Assembly (NCBI RefSeq): GCF_014066305.1
Contig: NW_023501102.1
Coordinates: 227,158 to 291,157, forward strand
DNA: 64,000 bases
Origin: Letharia columbiana
Taxonomy: Eukaryota; Ascomycota; Lecanoromycetes; Lecanorales; Parmeliaceae
Direction: 5' to 3'
Part shown: in pieces, positions 9,983-23,095 of the stretch
Position numbering within the stretch: the first letter of the stretch is position 1
Layout of the letters: each line of letters starts with the position of its first letter
Notes under the pieces: model-generated
What the model was told of the DNA's origin: nothing
Databases searched by the model: none
Seen by the model: only the letters and a program-made list of their open reading frames with translations
Made by a program: the position numbers and the translations under genes

Positions 9983-12900
9983 AAGAATAAACTTTCTTTC
10001 TTTTAATAGTAAGATAAAGAAAGTTATAAGATTCTACTTTTGTAGAAGAAATTCTTTTTTAATAAGAATAGTCTTTCTTAAAAGACGTTTTACTAAGTAA
10101 GAAGTTATATACTATAATAAGTAGCGAAAGATATAGAAGTTATAGAAGAATTTAATAACGAAGTAGACGATAATATAGAGGAAGATAAAGTTATATTCTT
10201 TATAGAAATCGATATTATAGTTCGAATTATAAAAGTAAGTCTTTCTTAGAAAATATAATTCTTCTTATAAAAACGATCTAGCTTTCTAATAGTAGTAGCT
10301 TAATTTTCGATAGCGTCAGCTTCGAAAGTTAATAGAGTTAGTGCTTTCTTAATCGAAGCTATACTCGAGAGAGTAAGTACTTTCTTAGCCGAAGCTTACG
10401 TAGTAGACGGTATTTACGTAGTAGGATACTTCTTTCCTCGACCATTTCTTATAGAATTAATAGAAATTCGGGCGTTATATTCTACTATAAGATTCTTTAC
10501 TTATAAGAGAATATATAGTAGATATTAAGTATTATACTTTTTACTACTATTCTTTTAATATATTAAATACTTAATATTCTTTCTAGTTTTCTATCTATTA
10601 TTTAGTTTCTTAATTTCGAATAATAGAAATCTAGTAATAAGATCTAAATCTACGTAATTTTCCTCTTCTTCTTTTATTAACTATAGCGAATATAGTTTTC
10701 TATAATAAAAATCTTTAGATTAATTTAAAGTAGGTTTTAATTAAGTTATAAATATTATAGAATAAATATATATAATATCTAAAAGATTTAATTAATAGAT
10801 AAAAAATTTAATTCTCTTTAATATCTTAAAAAATTTAACTCTCTAATTAAAGAGCTTAGAATTAATATTAAAAATAGAGTATTTATAATATAATCTTAAA
10901 TAAATTAATAATTCCTCGCGAAGATTAATAGCTTTATAGCTATTATTATAGCGAGTTTTTATTATAATATTAGCGAAAGTAATAGTATTATTAACTTTCT
11001 TATATTTAATAAAACGTAATTAATCGAGATTCTCTAATAGTAAATAAGTCTATAAGAAGATTTAGAGTATCTCTTACTTGAAATTTATAGATAATCTTAT
11101 TTAGTATAAATTCTATTAAGATAATTAAGTTATTAAGAAATACTTAAAGAAATAAAAATACGTTTATTTAGTTATCTATATCTATAGTAAGATAAAATTA
11201 TAGAATAATTTCGATAGTCTAATTTTTTTTTAATTACTTATCTATCTAAGAGTAATAAATAATTAAAATTATTATAATAATTCTTAGCTTCTCGAAAATA
11301 GTTTTTTAGAAGATACTTATAAACTTAATATTACGATTATTAATTATAATAATAAAAATATTTTAATTATAAGATATTAGAGTAATAAGTAAAGTATTTA
11401 TCTAATTAATAATAGTTTATTTATTAAATTCTAATATAAGAAGTTTTCTTTCAAAGAATTTATAAGTTATAATAAAAAGTATATTCTTATCTTTTTAGAA
11501 AGAAAGCGCGATAATAAAATTTATTATTATAATATAAAATGGAATTAATAGTATAGAAATTGAATTAAGCTCGCTATAAATAGAATATCACTTAATTAAA
11601 TTAAATTAATACTTTAAATAATACTTTAAATAGATTTAAAGATATTTTAATAAGTTTTTAATATAGATTAATAGCGAGATTCTAATATAAATAATATAAA
11701 AATCGATATAAAAACTCTAATTATATATTAGCTAAAAAAAATTACTATATAAACTTAGAGATATAGAGTTATTACTTATTAATATAATTAAGCGTTATAT
11801 TATAAATAAGATTATTATATTTTTAAAAGCGAAGTTTTATTAAAAGATTAAACTCGAGTTATTTAAGTAAATCGAGAATCTTAATTTATTAAAAATTCTT
11901 ATTATACGCCTTAATAAGTAATTTCTTAAACTTATTATTTATTTCTACTAGAGTTATATAATAGACTAAGATTACTTTAAATAATATTATTTATTTATTT
12001 AATTTTAGAATATTCTTATAAAGACTTTCTAGTATTATTTACTTCTCTTCGAAATTTATATTTATTTAAAACTTAAATAATATATCGAGAATAATATTTA
12101 TCTTATTAGTCTTATAATATATAATAAGATTAAATTTTAATAAGTATTAAGAAGTATAAATTAGTCGAAAATTTAGTTTATTAGTAAACGATATAGAAAG
12201 CGTAGTTTATTAAGCGATCTAAATTATAGTAAAGTAATTAATATAAATTACTATTAATAATACTTTAAATATTTTAATTAAATATCTAATTTTATAAACT
12301 ATCTAAATTATAATAGCGATATTAAATTCTATAAATTAATAATTATATTTTATAATATTAATTAATTTACTTAGAAATATTATAGCTTATATATCTTCTC
12401 TAATAGAAATAAAGATTTTTTTTTTTATATATAATAAATTATAGTAGCGAATTCTTATACTTTAAAAGTATCGATATTAATATATAACTTCTATTTTTAA
12501 TCGAAGTATATTAAGAAGAAGGGCGAGCGGAAAATATTCTATAAATTCTAAAAGATAGAAATTTCTTCTTAGATTAATTTATAGCGTAATTATATAGAAG
12601 TTCGCTTATATATAAATTTAATAAGTTATTTTTTAGAAGTAATAATAATAGATATAATAGTTATTTCGAATTAATTTAAAAAAATATTAGACTTAGCTAT
12701 TATTACTTAAATAAGAAATATCTTTTATTTTTATAATAGCTAGATATATTATATATAGCGAGAAATTAAGTTTCTTAATTATTCTATTAAGTCGAGAAAG
12801 ATCTTTAAATTATAAAGATTTAATAGAAAATTAAATATAATAATTATCTTAATTTTTTCTTTTATTATATATATATTAAAAGAGTTAACGCGCTATTCTA

Positions 12901-14614
12901 ATAGTATTATAAATGGAATTTTTAAAAAGAATTTTATTAATATTAAAGAAGTATATTTCTTTTATAATAGCTAAAAAAGCTATTAAAGATAAGATTTATA
13001 CTTTTAAAAGATTTTATTAAAAATAATATTATTATTTATAAAAGTATATATAAAAATATATAATAAATATAGTAAAGTATTTATCTAATATTATATATAT
13101 AGCAAAGATTTTTTATATTCTATAAGTACTATATTAAATTCTTTTTAACCTCGATAATTAATAATAATAAATTTATATCTATTAGAAAGCTTTATACTAA
13201 ATTAATAGAATTATACAACTTCGTCTATAGTAGAAATATAAGTATATTCTACTATTAAAGTAATAATATCTAATTATAAAATAAATAAATAGCTATTATC
13301 TTTTATTATAATATTAAATTCTTAAATATTAATAATAACTCTTTCTTTATATTTTTATAATATATTTTATTAAATTATAAAGTAAGATTAATTATAAGAA
13401 GTTAGCTATATAAAGAAGTAAAGCTTTTTTTATTATTATAACTTATTAAAAATAGCGTTAACTACTTTTTAATCTTTATAGTTAAAAAAATAAATTTTTC
13501 GATAGCTTTACTTTAATATCTAGCTTTAATAAAATTAATATTTATTATTCTTTAGAAATATTTATAATACTTTTTAAATTTATAAAAATATTTTTAAATT
13601 CTACTATAATAGAGTTAAAAGTATAATAAATTTTATTATTACTATAAATAATTATATTATTTAAAAATATATATTTAAAATTAGAATCTATTATAATAGT
13701 ATAATTTATATTAATAGAATTATTTATAGCTATAATAACGATAGCTATCTTTAATTAATTTAAAATATATTATTTATAAGCTATTAAGCTTATTAACTTA
13801 TAAGAAATTTAATAATATTTATTTATAATATACTCTATTATAATATATAATCTTATATTTCTAGAAAATATAATTAATACTTTTATAGAATTTTTTATTT
13901 ATATAAAAGTTATAATAAAATCTATAATATAAATAAAGATATCGTCTTTTTTACTAAGAAAAGTTAAGAATTTAAACTTAAATAAATAATTATAATTATT
14001 AGAGAGCGTGCTATAATAGCTAATTAAGATATTTATTATAGAGTTAGATAATAATATAAATATAGACTTTACTTTTATAACTCGCTTAATTTAAAAGTAA
14101 GACTTTATTATAAAATAAATAGAAATCTTAATATTTCGATAACTATCTATAGTAGTAAACTATAACTTATAATCTAATAAAAACTTATACGATATAAAAA
14201 TATTCGTTTTAATTAATATATTAATTTTAAGATTATTTATTAAATAAATCTTTATTTATATCTTAATAAGAGTAGCTTCTTCTATACTTCTTAGATTTTC
14301 TAGAAAGTATAAATCTATAAGAATATACTCTATAGTATTAATAATTCTATTATCGTAGTTTTAAACCGATATAAGAGATATTTACTTCTAGATTTATTTC
14401 TCGAAGTTAGATAAAAAAGCTAGTAAAGTACGATTATCTAGAATAATTAAATATTTAGAATTTAAATAAACTTTAATATTAAAAGAATTCGAATTTAGGC
14501 GAGTATCTATCTTAATATGCTAAAAACTATAAAAAGCGGTTTTTTATTTATATTTAGACGGTGCTAAGATAGTAGACTTAATGATTTTAAGAATAAAAAC
14601 TATTTTTATAATAT
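9983..14614. other. 4.6 kb of RIPed DNA, origin not recognised
   Basis: Strongly RIPed on both strands, except for slightly better preserved sequence around 10,300-10,470 (for example gcgtcagcttcgaaag). Frames are closed everywhere. I could not match it to any protein motif or to the other repeats in the window. It probably contains one or more older transposons that have no second copy here. Confidence 0.35.
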
Positions 14615-15624
14615 AAATAATTAATATTATAACGCTAGAGTAAATACTTATAAAAGAAATATTAGAAGTTATAAAGAATAAAAATAAATAATTTAAAGAG
14701 AATTTTTATATTCTCTATTATAGCGTTAATATTAGCGAATAGTATTTAATAATATAAATATTAGCGATATAATAATATTTCGCTATTATCTATAAAGTCG
14801 CGTTATTTAATTATTATTATTATTCTATTATTATTATTAATTAATAATTAAGAGCGTTATTATAAACGCGTTACTCTATTAATTACTTTCTTTAATTATT
14901 TATAATAGAGATTATTTATTATATTACTTCGCTACTAATATAATACGCTATAAAAATAATATTATCTATAAAAAAACTCTTCTATCTTCTTTTATTTATT
15001 AAATTTTCGATATTTTATTATAAATTTCTAAATTAAATATTTATTCGCTATAGAGATTATTAATTAACGCTATAGAAACGCTAATATTAAGCGTATTAAT
15101 TTATTATAAATTATTATTAATTAATATTATAAAAGCGATATTATTTTAGAGAATAATATTAATATTATTATATAATATATTAATAACGCGCTTATAACGC
15201 CTAATAGTTAATTTTATTTTATCGCTAAAACGATATTATAGTAGATTAATCTTTTTCTTTTATTTTCTTATTAGAATTTAAAGGTTTTTTAATAAGCGTT
15301 TTATTTATTTAAACGCTTAAGAATTAGAACTTAAAAGAGAAGATAATTATTAAATTTAATACTATTATAGATCTTAACGCTATTTATATTAAGATATTAA
15401 TATTATATAAATTACGTTAAAGATCTCTTTTAGAGTTTAATTTTAATAATATACTTTATATATCTAGAGACTTAATAAATATAGATTTACTTCGTATATC
15501 TCGAAGTTTTAATATTTCTTAGAGATTAATTCTACTATTAAATATACTATTAAATTTTATAACGATATTATATTTTTTATAGACTATAATCGCTAGCTAA
15601 TCGCTAGTAAACTACGCCTTTATA
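14615..15624 (+). mobile_element. 3' fragment of a Gypsy-3-family element with its LTR
   Basis: About 1 kb matches the last 1 kb of Gypsy-3 (38,490-39,498). It consists of ~730 bases of the internal 3' region followed by an LTR at 15,348-15,624. The match stops abruptly at about 14,615 (near attataacgctagagtaa), so the element is 5' truncated or was rearranged. The LTR starts tattaaatttaat, the RIPed form of tgtcaggcctgat seen in the best preserved copy at 32,399. Confidence 0.65.
15348..15624 (+). repeat. LTR of the Gypsy-3 family (third copy)
   Basis: 277 bases, direct repeat of 32,399-32,673 and 39,224-39,498, ending actacgcctttata. Confidence 0.7.
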
Positions 15625-15764
15625 TATATCGAGAAAGATTATATATAATTATAGATATAGCTCTTATTACTAATTATAAAAAACTTATATTTCTTTTAAT
15701 TAGCTTATTTAAAGTTATAATAGAATAAGATATATACTCTATCTCTTTAATTATATATTTATTA

Positions 15765-16412
15765 ATTAGTATATATAATAGAATAAGATAGGACAAGACT
15801 TAAAAATCTTAAATTTATATATATAATTAATTATAAATTTAAGATTACTATACTCTTAAATTAGATCGATTAAACTATCGCGAATAAATAAATTAACGTT
15901 CGTAACTATTAAAAAATATCGCTTATTAAAATTCGCTCGATAGTCTTAATTAAAAAATAGATGTATATTATTTAATTTTAGAATAATCTTTTTATTTTCT
16001 ATTAAAATTTCGATATTTTTCTTTTAAATTATAAAACGTAATATAGGCTTTTAGATAAAAAAAGAATTACTAAATTTAGTCTTATAGATATTTAAAGATA
16101 AGGAATTTAAATATCGCCTATTAAAAGTTCGCTCGATAGCCCTAATTAAAAAATAGGTGTATATTATTTAATTTTAGAATAACTTTTTTATTTTCTATTT
16201 AAATTTTAAGATTTCTCTTTCAAAATTATAGAACGTAATATGAACTTTTAAATAAAAAAAGAATTTTAAAATTTGATCTAATAGTTCTTCAAAGATATAG
16301 AATTTAAATATCGCTTATTAAAGATCGCTTACTAAAGATCGCTTATTAAATTTACTCGATAGCCTTAATTAAAAAAAACGATTATGAATTTAATTTATAG
16401 GCCTTTACTCGT
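15765..16412 (-). mobile_element. Family A element, copy A2
   Basis: Reverse orientation: it starts (left) with attagtatatataatagaataag and ends with cctttactcgt, the complement of acgagtaaagg. It holds three ~210-base units, marked by cgctcgatag or actcgatag motifs at about 15,925, 16,133 and 16,345, followed each time by a ctaattaaaaa stretch. This is the clearest view of the internal unit structure of family A. Non-coding. Confidence 0.65.
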
Positions 16413-16645
16413 CACGATATAAAAACTTAAAATTCTAAGAAAATCTTAATTCTTTCAAATCTCGCTGATGAATGAAAGAAGTTTCTTATATTATATCGAT
16501 TATTTTTATTAATCTTAATAGTCGTAAGATTCTTTTAAATAAGATTTAAATAATATATATACTTTCGAAGAAGAATATAGCGATTTTAAACTATTTTCTC
16601 TATAATAATTAAAGCTATAGATATAATTTTATTAATTCTTTAATA
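16413..16645. other. RIPed DNA, possibly 5' part of Gypsy-1
   Basis: A short stretch between A2 and B2. It may continue into 23,096 if B2 is removed, but too little is recognisable to prove it. Confidence 0.25.
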
Positions 16646-19600
16646 ATTAATATATATAAAAGAATAAGATAGAGTTAAGCTTAAAAATCTTAAATTTATA
16701 TATATAGTTAATTATAAATTTAAGATTATTATACTCTTTAATTAGATCGACTAAATTAGCCTACTAGCCCTCTTAAGCTCTCTTATTAAAAATTTATATA
16801 TAGAAGTTTTATACTTTAAAGTATTTAGCTTACGATATATATAGTTATTTTATAATTCCTTAAATTATAAAGCTCGCTTTACGCTTTCTAACGCTATAAA
16901 ATTTATAAAATTTAATTTATTATTAATAAAGCGAAGTAGTATTTAAAAATAATTATATAAAACGCGTTCGGGATTAAATAATCCTTTCATCTATTTATAT
17001 AATTATTATTCTTTTATCTCTTTATTAATTCTATTAATTCTATTAATATAAATATAATTATTCTTAATATCTCTCGCGGAAATATTATTAAACGCTTTAG
17101 ATATATATATCTCTTTTTATTTATCTCTTAAAGCCTCTATTAACGCTCTTAAATTATCTTTTAGCGAATTTATTATTACTAGTAATCGAGGTTATAAGCG
17201 AGTTTAATAGCTATCTACTACTACTTATAAATATATTAAAAAACCCTTAAAGAGCTTAAATAAATATATTCTTTTTTATATACTTCTTTTAAGCTAGCGA
17301 TAATATCTTTTAATTTAATAATACTATTTTTTAAAACGCGTTTTTCTTCTTAATTTATTCTTTATTATTTTATTTTAAAGTCTTTTAATATATATTAAGT
17401 TCTAAATATTATTAAGAAGAAACTCTTAAATAAGAGAAAAACGATATAGAAGACTCTCTATTATAAGACTTATTAATAGATTTCTTTAATAATAATTTTA
17501 ATAGTTTATATCTTTTTAGCTTATCTTTTAACTCTTATTTAAGTTCTACTTAGTTCTCTAATAAGACTTACTAGTTATATCGCGCGTTATTTATATATTA
17601 TAAAATCTATATAATATAATTTAAATTTTATAAATTAGATTTATAATAGCTATAGCGCGATATTATAAAAAGATAAAATTATTAAGTAATATTATAATAG
17701 CGAAAAAATTAAAGTTAATATATTTAAAATAGATATCGATTAAGAAGTAAACGATATAGAATAGAATTATAAGAGTATTAAAATAAGTATAAATAATTTA
17801 ATTAATCTTAGCGAGTATATTATTAATTAAATCCTCTATTCTTTAACGCTAGAGATCTTAAATTTTATTAATAATTATAAAGAATTTTATTATTATAGCG
17901 TTTAATATAATAATATAATCTCTATAATCTTATAGTAGATTATTATTAATTATTTAATCATCTTTTATATATATAAAATTTAGAGAGTAATTACTATTTA
18001 TATATCTATCTTAATATCTTTAAAGAGTAAAAAATTAATTTTTAATTAAATCTATATTATAAATAATATTTAGAATTAATTTATAATACGATATAATTTT
18101 CTTTTAATTATATTTCTTATATTAATTTTACTAGATATAGCTATTATAATTATATTAATTAGATACTTTATTATAAAATAGTTATAATTTTTAAAAGTAT
18201 TAATTTATATATTAATATTATTAAATTAATATTTAAAAGATTATAAGCTATTTTATAAGAATCTATAATATTATAATCTATATATTTATAATTATTCTAT
18301 TTTAGATAAAATTATTATTATCTAAAAGAATAATATCGATAATTTATTAGATATATTTAAGATTAAAAATATATTAATAGAGGCTCGAAGTAATAAAAGA
18401 TTTAATATTTTATATTAATATTTAATTTATATACTTTTATACTATTCTCTTATCTTCTTATTTAATAAATAATTATAATATAACGAGTAAAGGCCTATAA
18501 ATTAAATTCATAATCCCTTTTTTTGATCAGGGCTGTCGAGTAAATTTGGATGAGCGGTCTTTAGTAAGCGGTCTTTAATGAGCGATCTTTAATGAGCGGT
18601 ATTTGAATGCCTTGCCTTTTAATAATTATAAGATCAAATTTCGAAATTTTTAAAGCATTTAAAAGCGTAATCTACGTTCTATAATTGAAAAAAATAATCT
18701 TAAACTTTTAATAGAAAATAGTAAAGTTATTAAAGGGTGAAAAGTAGAGAAAGAGATTTTAATAGTTGGAAACGCTAATTTATTTACCCGCGGTAAGTTA
18801 GTCGATCTAATTAAAGAGCGTAGTAACTCTAAATTTATAATTAGCTATATATATAAATTTAAGATTTTCTAGCTTAGTTCTATCTTATTTTATTATATAT
18901 ACTAATATAATATATATTTAATATAGATAATATTTATTTAATATAGATAGTATATATTTCATATAGGTAATATATTAGATAAGAGTTTTTCTATTAAGTA
19001 AAGTAGAAATAGCGAACCTATTTTATAAATTAGAGAAATTATCGATTAAGATAGCTTTATATAAATAACACTTATCTTATATTATAAATCTATATTATTT
19101 ACTTTTTCTTTTCTATTAATTACTAATTTTTTATAAATATATAATATTTAATTATCTTTTTTACTATAATAGATTATTAACTAATCTAATTTAATTATTA
19201 AAGTATTTAGATTAAAGCTAAAAACTCTTATAAATAATATTTTCAAGAAAAAGATATTAAATATATTTTTATTCTTTTTATCTTCTATTATAATATAATA
19301 ATTTTCTCTCTTTTTATTTAATAAGATAGTCTTTTAGATAATATATTAGTTAGACGATTAATATAGATAATAATTTCTATAGAATATTTCTAATATAATT
19401 TAATTTTTTATATGCTATAATTTCTATTAATTAACCCTATAATATTATTTAAAAAAACTCTTTATTTTTATAAAAATAAAGTATAATTAGTTAAAATATC
19501 GATTAGTTTTAACTTTAATTAATTTTATAGATAATAAATTAAATTGTTATCTATATTATATTTTTAAAAATAAAGCTTATTATACTTATATTCTATTATA

Positions 19601-22600
19601 TTATATTTAAAAATTAATCTTTAGTATTATTAAGATTAATATTATTATTAATATTAAAATTTTTAATTAAAAACTATTTTTTAATCTTTATATAATTATT
19701 ATTAAATATATATTTTATAGAAATTATAATTAATATACTATTAGTAGAATAGATACTATTTCGCCTTATTAAGATTTAAATAAGAATATATATAGTAAGT
19801 AGTTTTCGAAGAATTTCAGCGACTATATCGTTTTTAAATTGAATTTTAAATATCTTATATATTATTAATGTAAATCTATTAAAATATTAAATAATAAATT
19901 TAAATAGAATTATTAAATAATATTCTATAGTTTTTATTTATTAATTAAATATAACGTTTATATTAATATAAAGATTTACGTTAATATAAAAGTTTATAAA
20001 TATATTTATAAATATATTTATAAGAATAGCGATTAAGCTAGTTTTTAAATAGAGTATAAAAATAAAATAGATTAAAACGATATAAGCTTAGACTAGATAA
20101 ATAAGTTTTAAAATATTAAGATATATAATAAATAAGCTCTATAAAAGTCTATTAGAGGATTTTTAGCTTTAAATTATATAATTATAATTCTTTTATTAAA
20201 TAATTATTTATTTATCTTTTAAATTAATATAGCGTAATATTTAATAATAATAATAATTTAAATTAGATAATTAATATAGTATATAAACGTTAAATTAAGC
20301 TAATAAAAATTTAATTAAATTAATAATATTAATAGCGAAAATAAGTAAAAGATCTTTTCTATATTAATCTATCGAAGTAATATATTTAAAAAAAATAAGC
20401 GTTTTTAGATATATTTAAATAGAGTTTACGTTAGAGGCGTAGAGATATTATTAAAAAAAAATTATATTAATTTAAACGCTAAAAAGCTCTTTTTTATATG
20501 ATATTTTCTTTTAACTATATTAAACTCTATATTTTTTAAAAGATTTATATATAATAGATAATAATATTTTTTCTTTTTATTATAATATCTATATAGCGAG
20601 AGATTTACTTTATAATAATATTAAATAAAATTAAGCTACTTAATAAAGGGTTAATAAAGAGAATATTATTTATGAAAAATTTTTTATAATAATTTTATTA
20701 TAATATAAGCTCGATAATTCTCTAAATCTATAGAATAATTATAAAATAAGATATATAGATAATTTCTTTTTTATTAAATAGAAAAATTTTAAGCGTAGTA
20801 TAAATAGCTTATCGCGCTAATAGTAATATTAAAATATTATAACTTTTTTTAATATAGTATTTCTTTTCTTATATATTAAAACTTTTATTACTAGATATAT
20901 TTTTTCTTAATAATTTCTTTTATAAATTAAAGTACTTTAAGTTATAAAATAAGAAGATTTTTATATTAATAATAGTTTTAAAATATCGCGATTTATTTTT
21001 ATATAGTGTATTTTTTTAGCTATTAAAACTTTTCGCGCTAGATATATATTTTTTTTTTTTTATTTATAAAGAATTTAATTCTTCTTTTATACTTTATATA
21101 TATTTCTTAATTAATATATATATTACTTTATTTAAATTATTTAATAATTTTATTTATATTCTTTAAATTTAATATTATATTCTCTCTCTATTAAATAATA
21201 TATAATATAAATAAATTATTATCGAAGACTTCTATTTTTATTTAATTTAAATTCGCTTAAAAAAAATGAGTTCTATAAAGAATATTAATTTTACTATTAA
21301 TTTTAATCTATTTATAATTTAATAAGATTATAAATAATATTATATTAAAAGTTAAAATTATTTTCTACGCGAAGAATATAGTTATTAAATTAATATTTAA
21401 TAATAGATATAAATAAGTTTTAATAATGATTAAATCGCTATAATTAATACTATTTAAAACGCGATCTCTTATTTTAATAATTAACTCTTCTTTCTTAATA
21501 GTTATAAAATTATTAATAAAATTATATTTTAAAATATTATATTATAAAGAATATAATATAACTTTAAAATATTTATTATTATAGCTTTATCTAATATTAT
21601 CTTTATTCTTCTCTAAATTAACGTTATTATTTATTCTCGCTTTAAGATTTTTCTTAATATTACTATTTAATCTAATTATAATATATCGATAAAGTTTAAT
21701 TTAACTTAATTATTAAAAGCGATTAAACTTATTTTCTAAAATAAGATCTCTATATAAAATCGCTACGATATTAAAATCGTTAATTATATACTCTAAAATA
21801 TTCGAAAAGATTCTACTTTTTTTAATAATATAATTATATACTTCTATAATAACTTTTATTAAATTCTTTTAATTATTAAAGATATTAAATTAAATTATAT
21901 CGCTCGAATTACATTAAAGGCGTTTTATCTTTAAAATTATATTTAAATTCTTAAATTAATAGAAAATATAAGACTCTAAAAATTAAATTTTATTAATTAA
22001 ACTTAAATTAATATAAAGAAATTTATTTAAAAACTATTAGATATAGATAATAATATCTTAAGAAACTTTAAAAAATAAGAAGTAATTAATTAATTTATCG
22101 AATAATTATTAGATAACTCTATTATTTAATTAATTAATACTATTTATAATAATTTTAATCTATATCGAATAATTAATTTCTATATATTTAAAATAATTCT
22201 TTATATTTTTAATAAGAATATTATCTAATTTAATAATTAAATTCTTAATAAGTTCTCTAGAGTTAAGATTATTTATAATAATAGAAATTAAGTCGTTAAT
22301 AAGAAAGATAGCTTTTTATAATCTATTAAAATAATAAATACTTTTAAACTAATCTCGCTTCTATCTTATTACTTAAAAATAAAAATAAAAATATATAATA
22401 ATATTATTAAGAAATTTAAAGTAATATATAAATTTCTATAATAGATTATATCTATAAATTAAATATATTAGATCTAAAATATTTAATTATTATAATATTT
22501 CTAAAGATAAATATAATAATAAATAATATTATATATTACGTATTCCTCTAACTTTATCTAATTCGAATAATTTATATACTCTTTTTCGATATATCTAATT

Positions 22601-23095
22601 TCTAATTTAATTAATCTTTAATATAATAATTAATAAATATTAAGACTAATTATTATAATAAATTAACTTATATTTTTATCTCGAGATCTTTTTAATTATT
22701 TATATAATTAGTTTTAATTTTCTATTAATTATAATTTTAAATAATCTATTAAGAAAGATAACTTATTCGACTAGCGAGGTATATTAAAAATAAAATTATT
22801 AAATAAATTTTTTTTTTTAGATAAGAATATAATTAGTTAGTAATTTATAATAATAGAAGTAAATTAAATATTATATAGAAAATAAGTAGAATTCGATTTA
22901 ACTTAGAGTTAAAGCTTTTATCTTCTTTATTAATTTCGTAATAATAAAAATAGATTAAAAATATATAGTAAGCGATTAGAGTTCGATTTATACTTAGAAC
23001 TAGAACTAAAATTTTATTTAATTTAAAAAAAATTTAACTTCATTTAACTTAGAAAAATTCAACTTCATAAATTTAATTTATAGGTTTTTACTATT
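16646..23095 (-). mobile_element. Family B element, long copy B2 (possible autonomous form)
   Basis: The left end (attaatatatataaaagaataag) and right end (complement of acgagtaaagg in RIPed form, with the aacttcataaatttaa block at about 23,060-23,078) are the family B termini, about 6.45 kb apart including nested A3. It shares about 190 bases at its start and about 800 bases at its end with the 2.2-kb copies B3 and B5, but has a ~5-kb interior they lack. Part of that interior recurs at 60,716-62,078. Read on the minus strand, a region near 17,280-17,330 gives a charged coiled-coil-like peptide (pattern RLKDIIASLKE). At about 17,850-18,200 and 21,350-22,330 there are long runs with few stops that are mostly RIP-type. 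I recognise no transposase or helicase motif, so the class stays open. Confidence 0.5.
18483..18906 (+). mobile_element. Family A element, copy A3, nested in B2
   Basis: It starts acgagtaaaggcctataa and ends attatatatactaat. It holds one unit with the least mutated version of the internal motif (gatcagggctgtcgag, then agcggtctttaatgagcg repeats at 18,531-18,600). The interior of B2 continues on both sides when compared with the empty site at about 61,905-61,930, which fixes the insertion. About 3 bases (ata) seem duplicated, but A/T richness makes this uncertain. Confidence 0.65.

Noticed and set aside
16646..23095. Calling B2 a Helitron
   Set aside because: The CTAAT-type end and lack of terminal inverted repeats are suggestive, but the start is not TC, the hairpin is too far from the end and no Rep or Pif1-like helicase motif was found.
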